64,000 nucleotides of DNA from Flavobacteriaceae bacterium (GTDB lineage: Bacteria; Bacteroidota; Bacteroidia; Flavobacteriales; Flavobacteriaceae). Shown here in pieces: positions 51,789 through 60,466 of the stretch. The translations under genes were made by a program, and so were the position numbers. The DNA lies in contig JAENXC010000002.1 of NCBI GenBank assembly GCA_016649715.1, forward strand, positions 224,650 through 288,649. Reading direction: 5' to 3'. The notes under the pieces are model-generated. The model saw only the letters and a program-made list of their open reading frames with translations. It did no database searches and was not told where the DNA came from. Every line of letters starts with the position of its first letter. Within the stretch, counting starts at the first letter, position 1.

Positions 51789-54029
51789 ATGACAAAGCTC
51801 AGAAACGCTTATGCATTAATAATAGGGGTAGGTAGCAAGGATTTACCGGAAACCGTAACAGATGCCAAAGCACTGCACAAAATTTTGGGAAGTAAGGAGT
51901 TTGGTGGATACTATAAAAAGAATATCAAACTAGTAACCAAGAAAAAAGCTACCCGTAAAGGGATTCTTGAAGCTTTTGACCATCTTTTGGAAGTTACGGA
52001 CGAAAAGTCTTCGGTATTGCTCTACTATTCCGGTCACGGTGGCATGTATAGCGATAACACTTTTATTAAGGACGAAGCCCTAAAGAAACCCGAAGCAGAA
52101 AACCAAAAGTATTTTCACCTGTGCCCGTATGATTATGACCCAGATAATTATAAAACAACCTGGATAAAAGCTGAAGAGATAAAGGCTAAAATCCAGCAGT
52201 TAAAATCTCGAAAATTAATTTTCTTTTTGGACTGTTGTCACGCCGCGGGAATGACGGCGGGAGTTTCAGGCTTAAGTGCACAGCAGCCCAGACATACCAA
52301 TGCAGACGGCCTTGCACAAAATTTGGATGACGGACGCGGCATGTCCATCGTTTCCGCTTGCAGGGCAGAACAACTATCCTATGTAATGGAAGGGGATGAA
52401 AACAGTTTGTTTACAAAATGTATGATAGAAGTTCTAAGGGGAGATGACAAACATGAACAAGATGATCCTTTTGTTCGCATTACGGAAGTGGTGCATTATA
52501 TCTTCAAGAAAGTTCCCGAAGTGAACCCTGTACAAAATCCGTATGCAAACCTTCAGATTTCTGACGATTTTATTGTGAGCTTTGTGCAACATTTGGTTCC
52601 AAATGATTCTAAAGATATTGAAGCTAAAGCTTTAGAAGATGATTCAGAAAAGACTATAAAAGAGTCCATTACTAAATTTAGAGAAACAGAAAACAGTAAT
52701 AGTGCCATACTGTTTGTGCACGGGTTTTCCGGAGATGCGGAAAATACCTTTTCCGAAGCGCCGAAATTAATTATGGCAAATGCAGAAATGGATGGTTGGG
52801 ATCTTTTTCCTTTAGGCTATAGCGGTAATGTAGTGCCTGAAATGGGCAAAAACATTTGGGCCTGCGCGAGCGATATTAAAAGAAACTCAGATTATCTGCT
52901 TACTTCAATAAGGAATAAATTCTCAAAATATAAACGAATCGCAATAGTAGCCCACGATTTGGGGGGAATTGTAGCGCAACAGGCTTTGCTGGAATTGGAA
53001 AAGGAGGATTTAAACGGAATAAGCCACGTGCTGTTTTTTGGTACCCCTAGTAATGGATTGCCGGAAATACAGTTAAAAAACTTCTTTACATACGGCAACG
53101 ATGAAAAAGAGCTAAAGGAATCAAGCCCATATATCCAAGAACTTCGGGCGCGCTGGAATGATACTTTTAAAGAGGATTACCCATTCACTTTTAAAACCAT
53201 TGCCGCTACAAGGGATGAGTTTGTTCCAATCTCTTCCAGTTTGGAGCCTTTCCCTAAAGAATATCGTGAAATAATAGAAGGAGACCATTTTTCCATAGTC
53301 CAAATTAAAAAGGAGGAAGATGATGGCTATATCGCTATTTTGAACACTTTGACAAACCAGAGCTTCTTGAATAAATTTTCCAATAAAGAGGAAATCAATA
53401 TTGCGATGGGAGAATACAACGAGGTTATAAATACCCTTCTCCCCAAACTGACAGCCCTTGACAACAAAGGTTTAGAACGATTGATTTACGCCTTGGAAGC
53501 AGCGGGCAGGGAAGAGGAAGCGATGAAAATTTTGAAGGAACACCCAGCGGCAAAAGACAATTCCAATCTGTTGGGAATTATGGGCGGGCGATACAAACGC
53601 CGATATTTGAAAACGTTTTCGGCGGAAGATTTACAAATGGCCTTTAAACACTACAACGATGCCCTAAAGATTTCTGAAGGGAAAAATGATTATTCCCAAA
53701 TATATTACCACGCCATAAACCTAGCTTTTCTCAGTTTGATGAAAGGAGAGAAAGGCGAAATGGCTGCATTTGCAGACCAAGCATACCAAGCCACCGAGAA
53801 AGACCCATTTCCCAGTCTTTGGAAATTTGCAACCATAGCAGAAGCTTTTCTCTATAAAGGCGATTTTGAAAAAGCTAAGGAAAATTACGGAAAAGCCGCA
53901 GCAATGGCTGGTTTGCGCGAAAAGATTTCAATCCATTCCAACGCCTACAACGCTTACGTGAGCTTAATGCAAACCGACAATCCGGATGATCCGTTTATCA
54001 AATTCCTAAAAATCAATTTTTTATCGTAA
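51789..54029 (+). CDS. Caspase-family protease fused to alpha/beta-hydrolase-like and TPR domains
   Basis: Residues 1-265 are a C14 caspase/metacaspase fold: YALIIGVGS at the first strand, catalytic His83 in LLYYSGHGGMYS, and Cys150 in FFLDCCHAAG. Residues about 300-520 form a PGAP1/DUF676-like hydrolase domain: SAILFVHGFSG, the elbow IAIVAHDLGGIVAQQAL, and EGDHFSIVQI with the triad His500. The elbow residue is Asp390, not Ser. Residues about 535-746 hold TPR-like repeats of the type seen in TRAF-binding-domain proteins (GRYKRRYLKTFSAEDLQMAFKHY). The protein probably cleaves cellular proteins when triggered. It is in an operon with the TIR gene. Confidence 0.82.
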   Translation: MTKLRNAYALIIGVGSKDLPETVTDAKALHKILGSKEFGGYYKKNIKLVTKKKATRKGILEAFDHLLEVTDEKSSVLLYYSGHGGMYSDNTFIKDEALKKPEAENQKYFHLCPYDYDPDNYKTTWIKAEEIKAKIQQLKSRKLIFFLDCCHAAGMTAGVSGLSAQQPRHTNADGLAQNLDDGRGMSIVSACRAEQLSYVMEGDENSLFTKCMIEVLRGDDKHEQDDPFVRITEVVHYIFKKVPEVNPVQNPYANLQISDDFIVSFVQHLVPNDSKDIEAKALEDDSEKTIKESITKFRETENSNSAILFVHGFSGDAENTFSEAPKLIMANAEMDGWDLFPLGYSGNVVPEMGKNIWACASDIKRNSDYLLTSIRNKFSKYKRIAIVAHDLGGIVAQQALLELEKEDLNGISHVLFFGTPSNGLPEIQLKNFFTYGNDEKELKESSPYIQELRARWNDTFKEDYPFTFKTIAATRDEFVPISSSLEPFPKEYREIIEGDHFSIVQIKKEEDDGYIAILNTLTNQSFLNKFSNKEEINIAMGEYNEVINTLLPKLTALDNKGLERLIYALEAAGREEEAMKILKEHPAAKDNSNLLGIMGGRYKRRYLKTFSAEDLQMAFKHYNDALKISEGKNDYSQIYYHAINLAFLSLMKGEKGEMAAFADQAYQATEKDPFPSLWKFATIAEAFLYKGDFEKAKENYGKAAAMAGLREKISIHSNAYNAYVSLMQTDNPDDPFIKFLKINFLS

Positions 54030-54051
54030 TTTAAATTCAAATTTATTCGGG

Positions 54052-54276
54052 ATGAAGAAATTCTTTCAAGACAAGAATCCAAAGTTGGATTTCAAAAAAG
54101 CTATAAAAAAGCCAATTCCCATAAAATGTGTGCAGATAAACGAGCCCTTTGAGGTGGAAAGCATGGAAGGACTTGTAAAAGGAAAGGCTGGCGACTGGTT
54201 GATGATTGGCGTGAACGGCGAAAAATATGTGTGTGATGCTGCCATTTTCAAAAAGAGTTATGATATTGTAGATTAA
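54052..54276 (+). CDS. Small PGDYG-like protein in the TIR-caspase operon
   Basis: The 74-residue protein reads KKPIPIKCVQINEPFEVESM, then GLVKGKAGDWLMIGVNGEKYVCDAAIFKKSY. The AGDWLMIG.GE.Y.C. pattern resembles the PGDYG family, small proteins often found in phages and mobile elements. No membrane span or catalytic residue is apparent. It lies 22 bases after the caspase gene and 34 before the TIR gene and may be an accessory or an antidote. The family assignment is from pattern only. Confidence 0.68.
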   Translation: MKKFFQDKNPKLDFKKAIKKPIPIKCVQINEPFEVESMEGLVKGKAGDWLMIGVNGEKYVCDAAIFKKSYDIVD

Positions 54277-54310
54277 AACAAAACCAATTCAAATTTAAAA
54301 TCGCTAAAAG

Positions 54311-55324
54311 ATGAGTGCAAAAAAGATTTTTATCAGTTATTCAAGAAGGGACACCGATTATGTTAAATCATTGGTGGACGCCTTGCGGAAACAGGGATTC
54401 GAGGTATGGTTTGACAATAATATACGCACCGGGACAGACTGGGACGACACTATAGAGTCTGAGCTTAAGAAAGCGGATGCCATAGTGTTGATACTTTCGA
54501 AAACCTCGGTGGCATCAGATAATGTGAAGGATGAAATATCCTATGCCATTGGGTTGGACAAGCCCGTAAGCCCCATAAAGATAGAGGAATGCGACGTGCC
54601 GATGCGTTTGGCGCGGAAGCAATTTGTCGATTTTACGGCCATGGGCCACGAAGCTGGTTTTGAGCGATTGGTGAACGATTTAAAAATAAGTCTGAAGGAA
54701 GCCGAAACGAGCGTTCCCAAAGGAACATTCACGCCTCCAAAAACAATTACTGGACCAACAAATGCAGTGGCAAAAGGGTCTAAAAAAATATTGCCTTATA
54801 TACTTGGAGGAATTGTTACGCTAATTATTTTCGTTGTTTTAATACTAAATTGTGAAGAAGGAACCACAGAAGATTCGGAGGGAAATGATGCGGAGGCTGC
54901 TACAGAAATTACGAATCCCGATTGGGAGGATGCAGTAAGTTCAAATTCCATAGACAATTATCTAAAGTATATGTATAAAAAGGGTTCCGATGATGAATAC
55001 TTTTGGGCTGCATCAGATTCCATTAATGCGTTAATGCCCAATGAAGGGGTTGTAACGTATGCAGAACCTAATGGCGCAAAACATTTTGTAAAGAATCTTT
55101 TTAAAAATGCGGATGGAGTACTGGAATATGGCCAGGATGACAACCAGCTGCCCAGAGCTGAAGATATTCTTTCAGCTATTGACCTAGTAGATATATATGA
55201 TGTTAATGACAAACAGATTATTCATGGAGAGAATATTATTGCTGGGGAGAAAGTAAGAGTAACCGCAGTAGATTTTCCAGAGGATGGATCTGTTTTAGTA
55301 TCAATCCAATATCCGGATAAGTAA
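54311..55324 (+). CDS. Membrane TIR-domain protein
   Basis: Residues 1-130 are a TIR domain: KKIFISYSRRDTDYVKSLVDALRKQGFEVWFDN, TGTDWDDTIESELKKADAIVLILSKTSVASDNVKDEISYAI. Glu75 in NVKDEI is in the place of the NAD-cleaving Glu (SARM1 E642). A single span follows at about 159-180 (ILPYILGGIVTLIIFVVLIL), then an acidic linker and a folded C-terminal domain (residues 200-337) that I do not recognise. Bacterial TIRs often cleave NAD+ or make cyclic ADP-ribose signals in antiphage defence. It ends the operon. It faces the cyclase genes across 165 bases. Confidence 0.87.
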   Translation: MSAKKIFISYSRRDTDYVKSLVDALRKQGFEVWFDNNIRTGTDWDDTIESELKKADAIVLILSKTSVASDNVKDEISYAIGLDKPVSPIKIEECDVPMRLARKQFVDFTAMGHEAGFERLVNDLKISLKEAETSVPKGTFTPPKTITGPTNAVAKGSKKILPYILGGIVTLIIFVVLILNCEEGTTEDSEGNDAEAATEITNPDWEDAVSSNSIDNYLKYMYKKGSDDEYFWAASDSINALMPNEGVVTYAEPNGAKHFVKNLFKNADGVLEYGQDDNQLPRAEDILSAIDLVDIYDVNDKQIIHGENIIAGEKVRVTAVDFPEDGSVLVSIQYPDK

Positions 55325-55345
55325 ACACACAAAAATATTAAATAG

Positions 55346-55373
55346 AACCCAACTATCAAAGTATAGGAGGGTT
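55346..55373. terminator. Possible weak hairpin between TIR and cyclase genes
   Basis: AACCC and GGGTT enclose an inner ACTAT/ATAG pairing between the convergent TIR and cyclase genes. There is no T-run directly after it, so termination is uncertain. Confidence 0.3.
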
Positions 55374-55376
55374 TCC

Positions 55377-55408
<32 letters not shown>

Positions 55409-55489
55409 GACATTTAAGTGAATATACGAATAGGGCATTTTCTCAATGTTTACAATAGTTCACGAGACATTATTGGATATAAAAGATTC

Positions 55490-57304
55490 CTACTTATTAC
55501 TGTTTATAAAATACATTTTCATTGAACCTCTATTTTTGACTTCTATTTCTCCTCGGTATTCACATTCAAAAGTATCTTTTACAAGCTCATAGGTATTCTC
55601 TCCAATATTTATTTTTCCAGACTCCGACATAGTTTCCATTCGTGAAGCTACATTTACGGTATCTCCCCAAATATCATAGGCAAATTTTTTGGTTCCCACT
55701 ACTCCTGCAACAACGGGTCCTGTATTGATGCCTATTCGGATATCAAAAGTAAGTTCGCTTGCAGACACGTCTTTTTTTGTTTCCTCTACAAATGCAGCGA
55801 TTTCAATAGCGGCCAATATCATTCTTTTGGCATGATCTTCCGTATTGCCATGCAGCCCTCCGGCACACATATAGGCATCGCCTATGGTTTTGATTTTTTC
55901 CAAACCGTGTTTTTCTACAATTTCATCAAACCTTGAAAAGTAAAAGCTCACTGTTTCTACCAGAGCTTCTGGCGATAGCTTTTCTGAATAATTTGTAAAA
56001 CCCTTAAAATCTGTAAACAATACCGTCACGGAATCGTATTTTTTGGCTTTTACCGCCCCATTTCGCTTTAATTCGGCTGCCGTTTCCTCAGGAAGTATAT
56101 TTAGAAGTAAACTATCTGAGCGATCCCGCTCTTCCTCAATAATCTTTTTTGTTTTTCGTATGAAGTTGTTACGCCTATATAGCCCTATGGCAATGAAGCC
56201 TATCAAAAACAGGGCGATAGCGGTGGCAATTGCTATATTGCGTTGGTTTTTTCTTCTCTGGTCCAGTAAATCTACTTCTATCTGTTTTTGCGAAACTTCA
56301 TAATTTGTGCGCAAATCGCCCATTTGTTGCACATTTTTTACATTGATAACACTATCCCTATAAATGATATATGACTTATAATATTTGTAGGATAGCACCG
56401 AATCGCCAGCCTGTTCGTAAAGTTCAGCTATTTTTTTATTGGCATCACCAATCTGTTCCTTTAGACTGTATTGTGTTGCAAGTGTGAGGCTTCTTTTTGC
56501 ATAATCAATTGCGGCCTGCCATTGCCCTTTTTCTAAGTAGATATCAGCCATAGTCATGAGATAGACACTGATTGGGTAATAATCCTCAGTTTCTTCCAGA
56601 ATACGGATAGCTTCATTGATGTTCTTTTCTGCTAATTCGTTTTTCCCAGTATTTGCATATAACATACCTATATCGCCAAGATTATAGGCTTTTCCTATGG
56701 GGTAATTTTCTTGTTCAAAAATTTTACTCGATTCTTTGAAGTACACAAGTGCCGAATCGTAACTTTTGTAGGTAAGCAAAGCATCCCCAGCATTAAATAT
56801 TGTTGATGCTAAATCAATTTTGGCTGTGGTTTTTCGCAATGTAGCGATAGCTTTGTTATAATAAAGCATCGCGTTTTTATGATTATCAGAAATAACATAA
56901 ATGTCCGCAATTGCACCATAGGCACTACCTTCAAGTGGAATTTTATTTTCTCTTTGTGCAATTTCTGCACTTTTGAAAAAAGCCTTTAGGGCTTCTTCCA
57001 GATTGCCCAACAATCTATTGGCACTTCCCTTTTGGAAATAACCTTGCGATTGATACGGATAATCACCCATTTCTTCCGACAGCTTTATTAACTCTTCGGC
57101 ATACTGCAGGCTTCGTTGATTGTCCTTTACTTCATTGAATGATAGTTGCGTTAATAATTCCAACCTTGCTTTACCCGAAAGCGTATTTGCTTGATATATC
57201 TTGACCAAGCTATCCGCAATTTTTTGATCTTGGGCTTTGGTTGAAATGGTAAATATGTGAAAAAAGCCTATTAGTAAATAATAGGCTATTTTATTACGAA
57301 TCAT
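55490..57304 (-). CDS. TPR-domain membrane adenylate cyclase (class III)
   Basis: A signal or first membrane segment (YLLIGFFHIFTIST) precedes about six TPR units (residues 40-330), a membrane span (IAIATAIALFLIGFIAIGLY) and a class III cyclase domain. Metal-binding Asp is in FTDFKGFT and GDAYMCAGG; the ATP-selecting Lys and Asp are in KIKTIGD and AYDIWGDTVNVASRM; the transition-state Asn and Arg are in NVASRM. The set fits an adenylate cyclase rather than a guanylate cyclase. It should make cAMP in response to the periplasmic or outer TPR region. It ends the operon with the 130-residue gene at 57310. Confidence 0.88.
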   Translation of the reverse strand: MIRNKIAYYLLIGFFHIFTISTKAQDQKIADSLVKIYQANTLSGKARLELLTQLSFNEVKDNQRSLQYAEELIKLSEEMGDYPYQSQGYFQKGSANRLLGNLEEALKAFFKSAEIAQRENKIPLEGSAYGAIADIYVISDNHKNAMLYYNKAIATLRKTTAKIDLASTIFNAGDALLTYKSYDSALVYFKESSKIFEQENYPIGKAYNLGDIGMLYANTGKNELAEKNINEAIRILEETEDYYPISVYLMTMADIYLEKGQWQAAIDYAKRSLTLATQYSLKEQIGDANKKIAELYEQAGDSVLSYKYYKSYIIYRDSVINVKNVQQMGDLRTNYEVSQKQIEVDLLDQRRKNQRNIAIATAIALFLIGFIAIGLYRRNNFIRKTKKIIEEERDRSDSLLLNILPEETAAELKRNGAVKAKKYDSVTVLFTDFKGFTNYSEKLSPEALVETVSFYFSRFDEIVEKHGLEKIKTIGDAYMCAGGLHGNTEDHAKRMILAAIEIAAFVEETKKDVSASELTFDIRIGINTGPVVAGVVGTKKFAYDIWGDTVNVASRMETMSESGKINIGENTYELVKDTFECEYRGEIEVKNRGSMKMYFINSNK

Positions 57305-57309
57305 AACAA

Positions 57310-57702
57310 TTATACAGTTTGCGTCGGTTTAATTTTCATTACTGGATCTTGACAATAACAGTCACAAGTTGCTCCACTTACGGCATAGACAATACTATAT
57401 GATTTTTCGTTTCCTGGTGGGAAATTACCAACTACGGCCTGCCATGTTCCGTCTGGTTGCAGCGTGGGATTGATGCTAAATACATCATCTCCGCCAGTTT
57501 CTACAACTGCAATAATTTTGGTAATATCTCCAGACATTTTCCAAATCATAATATTTCCAGGGCTCACTAGGGTAACTGTCTTTTGGTCTCCCGGCTCTGT
57601 AATAGACGTAAAACCATTATCATCTTCTAAGCTTGGTGGATAAGGTTTGTCTGTTCTTGCGCCAATGGTAAGGGTAATCTTGGTTGGTTTTGTCCCGCAC
57701 AT
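57310..57702 (-). CDS. 130-residue protein upstream of the cyclase, unknown
   Basis: It has no signal peptide and no membrane span. The sequence is strand-like, with KITLTIGARTDKPYPP at the start, NIMIWKMSGDITKIIAVVETGG, QAVVGNFPPGNEKSYSIVY and a cysteine cluster CDCYCQDP near the end. The strand pattern suggests an immunoglobulin- or cupredoxin-like sandwich. I do not recognise a family. Five bases separate its stop from the cyclase start, so it is co-transcribed and may modulate the cyclase. Confidence 0.6.
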   Translation of the reverse strand: MCGTKPTKITLTIGARTDKPYPPSLEDDNGFTSITEPGDQKTVTLVSPGNIMIWKMSGDITKIIAVVETGGDDVFSINPTLQPDGTWQAVVGNFPPGNEKSYSIVYAVSGATCDCYCQDPVMKIKPTQTV

Positions 57703-57933
57703 AATTTTGTTTTTTAAGGTTAGTAGTATTATTTACAATATAAGTGTTAAGGTAACAAAATACTGTGAATCAATATATTAAACTTGTATGAAATCATTCA
57801 ATTACTGTCCGAAGCGGTTAATTTCATTATCGAATGGATTTGAAAATAACTTCCAATAGTTATTTTTAGAGATAACATTCAGGATTTTTAACGCTTGATT
57901 TGGGCGCTATTTAGCTTGTAGGAAAGCTTTGTG

Positions 57934-58410
57934 TTAGCTTTTTGGCGGATTGTATTCAAAATAGCGGGTATTGCCTAGATCTTCCTCCGGGATATAGCTA
58001 AAGCCAAGAAACCGAAACCAGGTAATTTGACTGGGATGATCTGAAGTAGAGTACAAACCACAGCTGCATCCTTTGTAAATGGCAGCTTTTTCCTTTAATA
58101 TCTTGCGCATATCAAAGCTTAATTTCAGCGCAGCTTCATCCATGTGTTTGCTTGCAATAAAGAAGGTTTCATATTTTTTATCCTCAACTTTATGAACCCC
58201 TAAAATGGCTATAGGCTCATTATTTGTTGTTCTCCATATATTGGAAAAACCATCCTCAGCACTTAATTTAAGACGACTTAATATGCCAGAAAAGGCATTG
58301 TTTAGCAAACTTTTATCGTGTAAGCTCCATTCGCTTTCAGTTAGCCCCCAAGGGTTATCAAGAATATACGAAATATCAACTGTGCTTATTTCATTTTGAG
58401 GTTCAGCCAT
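57934..58410 (-). CDS. GNAT-like acetyltransferase, divergent
   Basis: The protein has the strand-helix order of a GNAT domain: PIAILGVHKVEDKKYETFFIAS, LKLSFDMRKILKEKAAIY (the acyl-CoA helix region), GLYSTSDHPSQITWFRFLGF near the end, matching the usual LGF closing motif. The canonical QxxGxG/A loop is not clear, so acyl transfer is unproven. It also recalls small phage DUF2833-type acetyltransferase-like proteins. I preferred ATG 58408-58410 (MAEPQNEISTVDISYIL); the eight codons before it are optional. It is separate from the cyclase pair. Confidence 0.5.
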   Translation of the reverse strand: MAEPQNEISTVDISYILDNPWGLTESEWSLHDKSLLNNAFSGILSRLKLSAEDGFSNIWRTTNNEPIAILGVHKVEDKKYETFFIASKHMDEAALKLSFDMRKILKEKAAIYKGCSCGLYSTSDHPSQITWFRFLGFSYIPEEDLGNTRYFEYNPPKS

Positions 58411-58464
58411 AAGGTAGTTAGCTTGTAAAAGCAAATTGGGGAAAATCTTGATGAAAAAGTTAAT

Positions 58465-58526
58465 GATGTGTGATAAAAGATTTTACGCGATTCTCAAGGA
58501 ATTTTGTAGATAATCCATCACACATC
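58465..58526. repeat. 10-bp inverted repeat GATGTGTGAT / ATCACACATC
   Basis: Perfect arms 42 bases apart lie between the GNAT-like gene and the flavoprotein gene. The function is unknown; it could be a hairpin in the mRNA of either gene. Confidence 0.5.
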
Positions 58527-58563
58527 ACAATCATTGGAATTCTTATTAAATTGTCACCATAAA

Positions 58564-59958
58564 TTAATGGTTTGCGGGTTGTATATTTTGGTTGACCCTG
58601 AATATATTATTTGGGTCGAATTTGCTTTTGATTTCAGACAAGCGCTTATAATTATGCTTATAGCTGGCCTGAACCCGTTCTTGACCTTCATCCATCATAA
58701 AGTTTGAATATGCCCCTCCAGCGGAATGCGGATGCAAGGCTTCCCAATATGCTTTACACCAAGTTGTAATTTTATCGGCATTGGCTGGGTTTGGATCAAC
58801 GCCCACAATAACGCCGGCATAGAGGGCGTCTCTATAAGCCCAAGGCGTGGCATCAGGGGCTACCCTGCTAGCAGCTCCGCTAATGGGATATAGATGCATT
58901 TGTGATAAAGGCGTGGGTATATTAGAACCGAACTGCAAATGTTGTGCCCGAACTTCGGGGCCCAATTCCTTAAAAAAATCGGCTCTCCAATACCATTGTA
59001 ATCCTGGAGGCATTAAACCATCAAACATGGTTTGTATTGCGGGGTAAGGCATTTCGCCTACATGTTCAAATATTGGTTTTTTGGCTAAAATTGGCTTGAA
59101 CAGTTCTTTGGCTTTTTCCATATCGCCCGTATAGCACCACACAATACCACAAAACGCCTTCTTGTGTAAAAACTCAGGAAATGGTGGTCCCGGAATTACC
59201 ATCGTGGCAATAAATCCGTTTAATTCATCTGGCGCAGTCTTTAAAAACTCGTGATACCAGGCCATGATTTCCTCTGTTTGCTCAATGGGCCATAAGGTTG
59301 GGCCACCAAAAACCGTGTTCACTTTATGGGCTTGAAATTTAAAGGAGGTTACAATCCCAAAGTTTCCGCCCCCACCGCGAATTGCCCAAAACAGGTCGGC
59401 ATGCTGGTCTTTATTCACAGTAACAAATGAGCCATCAGCCAAAACCATATCGGCTTCGAGAAGGTTGTCTATGGTCAATCCGTATTTACGGGATAAATGC
59501 CCTATCCCTCCTCCAAGGGTCAAGCCTCCCACCCCCGTGGACGATATAATTCCTGCCGGAACTGCCAGTCCAAAAGGATGGGTGGCGTGATCTACTTCGC
59601 CCCAAAGGTTTCCCCCTCCTACTCTGACTGTATTATTTGAAGTATCTACTCTTACAAATTTAATTCCTGATAAATCTATAACGAGTCCTTCATCACATAA
59701 ACCTAAGCCACCTCCATTATGACCCCCACCTCTTATAGCAATTAATAAATTATTTTCTCTGCCAAAATTTACAGCTGCTATTACATCGGCTACATCTACA
59801 CACATTGCAAACATTCCAGGATGTTTGTCAATCATAGCGTTATACACTTTACGGGTTTCATTGTAATCGGCATCTGAAGGCAATATCACGCGTCCCCGCA
59901 ATTGGGCGGCAAAGGTTTTTATAATGGAAGGATCCAATTGTTTTGCTGAATTTTTCAT
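58564..59958 (-). CDS. BBE-type FAD-linked oxidoreductase (PCMH domain)
   Basis: The 464-residue protein has the FAD-binding His in IAIRGGGHNGGGLGLCDEGL, then STGVGGLTLGGGIGHLSRKYGLTIDN. The cysteine that gives a second covalent link in plant berberine-bridge enzymes is absent, so the cofactor is probably held by one bond. The end has YSNFMMDEG and YKRLSEIKSKFDPNNIFRVNQNI, typical of the family. It oxidises sugars, phenols or amines; the substrate is unknown. I took ATG 59956-59958 (MKNSAKQLDPSIIKTFAAQL). The truncated haemoglobin gene ends 20 bases upstream of this start on the same strand. Confidence 0.86.
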   Translation of the reverse strand: MKNSAKQLDPSIIKTFAAQLRGRVILPSDADYNETRKVYNAMIDKHPGMFAMCVDVADVIAAVNFGRENNLLIAIRGGGHNGGGLGLCDEGLVIDLSGIKFVRVDTSNNTVRVGGGNLWGEVDHATHPFGLAVPAGIISSTGVGGLTLGGGIGHLSRKYGLTIDNLLEADMVLADGSFVTVNKDQHADLFWAIRGGGGNFGIVTSFKFQAHKVNTVFGGPTLWPIEQTEEIMAWYHEFLKTAPDELNGFIATMVIPGPPFPEFLHKKAFCGIVWCYTGDMEKAKELFKPILAKKPIFEHVGEMPYPAIQTMFDGLMPPGLQWYWRADFFKELGPEVRAQHLQFGSNIPTPLSQMHLYPISGAASRVAPDATPWAYRDALYAGVIVGVDPNPANADKITTWCKAYWEALHPHSAGGAYSNFMMDEGQERVQASYKHNYKRLSEIKSKFDPNNIFRVNQNIQPANH

Positions 59959-59978
59959 TGTGCTGTTTATTTGTTTGG

Positions 59979-60353
59979 TTATTTTGAAATAATCATATCT
60001 TTTAACGACCACAGTATGGCCAAGACGTCTTTTTTTGAATCTTCTGAAATGGAATTCTTGTCCAAGGCCGCAAAAATATCATCCATTACATGCATGTATT
60101 CTGAAGGACTTATATTCATACCAGTATGGGTCTTTAGCATATCTTTTCCCGAATAATTCGCAGGACCACCACTACCCATACTAAAAAAATCTACAGTGTG
60201 TTTTTTGATAATGGCCAATTGTTCGGGTTTTTCTTTAAAAGGAAGAAACCGGGCGTTTATAGCTGGGTTATTCATATGCGCATCTACGGTATCATCTACT
60301 ATTGATGTAATACCTTCTTTGCCCCCTAAGCGTTCGTAAAGTGTCTTGGTCAT
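59979..60353 (-). CDS. Group I truncated haemoglobin
   Basis: The 124-residue protein reads LYERLGGKEGITSIVDDTVDAHMNNPAINARFLPF, then FFSMGSGGPANYSGKDMLKTHTGMNISPSEYMHVMDDIF, with the proximal His expected in THTGMNI and Tyr in position to bind oxygen in the distal pocket. Such globins bind O2 or NO. It is placed between an AraC-type regulator and a flavoprotein oxidase, so it may supply oxygen to or protect that oxidase. It lies 20 bases from the oxidase gene. Confidence 0.87.
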   Translation of the reverse strand: MTKTLYERLGGKEGITSIVDDTVDAHMNNPAINARFLPFKEKPEQLAIIKKHTVDFFSMGSGGPANYSGKDMLKTHTGMNISPSEYMHVMDDIFAALDKNSISEDSKKDVLAILWSLKDMIISK

Positions 60354-60466
60354 AATATTTGGTTTTAGTTATAACCCAAAACTAAGGAGACAAAACAGAA
60401 CGCACCGCTACATTTAATTCAAAAAATGACAATTTTGAACCAAGGGGAAATTATATGAAGCTGATA

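Noticed and set aside
49786-55324. A canonical Thoeris or CBASS system
   Set aside because: There is no ThsA-type SIR2/SLOG effector and no CD-NTase. The TIR-caspase pairing resembles a Thoeris variant only by its two activities, so I kept it as a candidate, not a known type.
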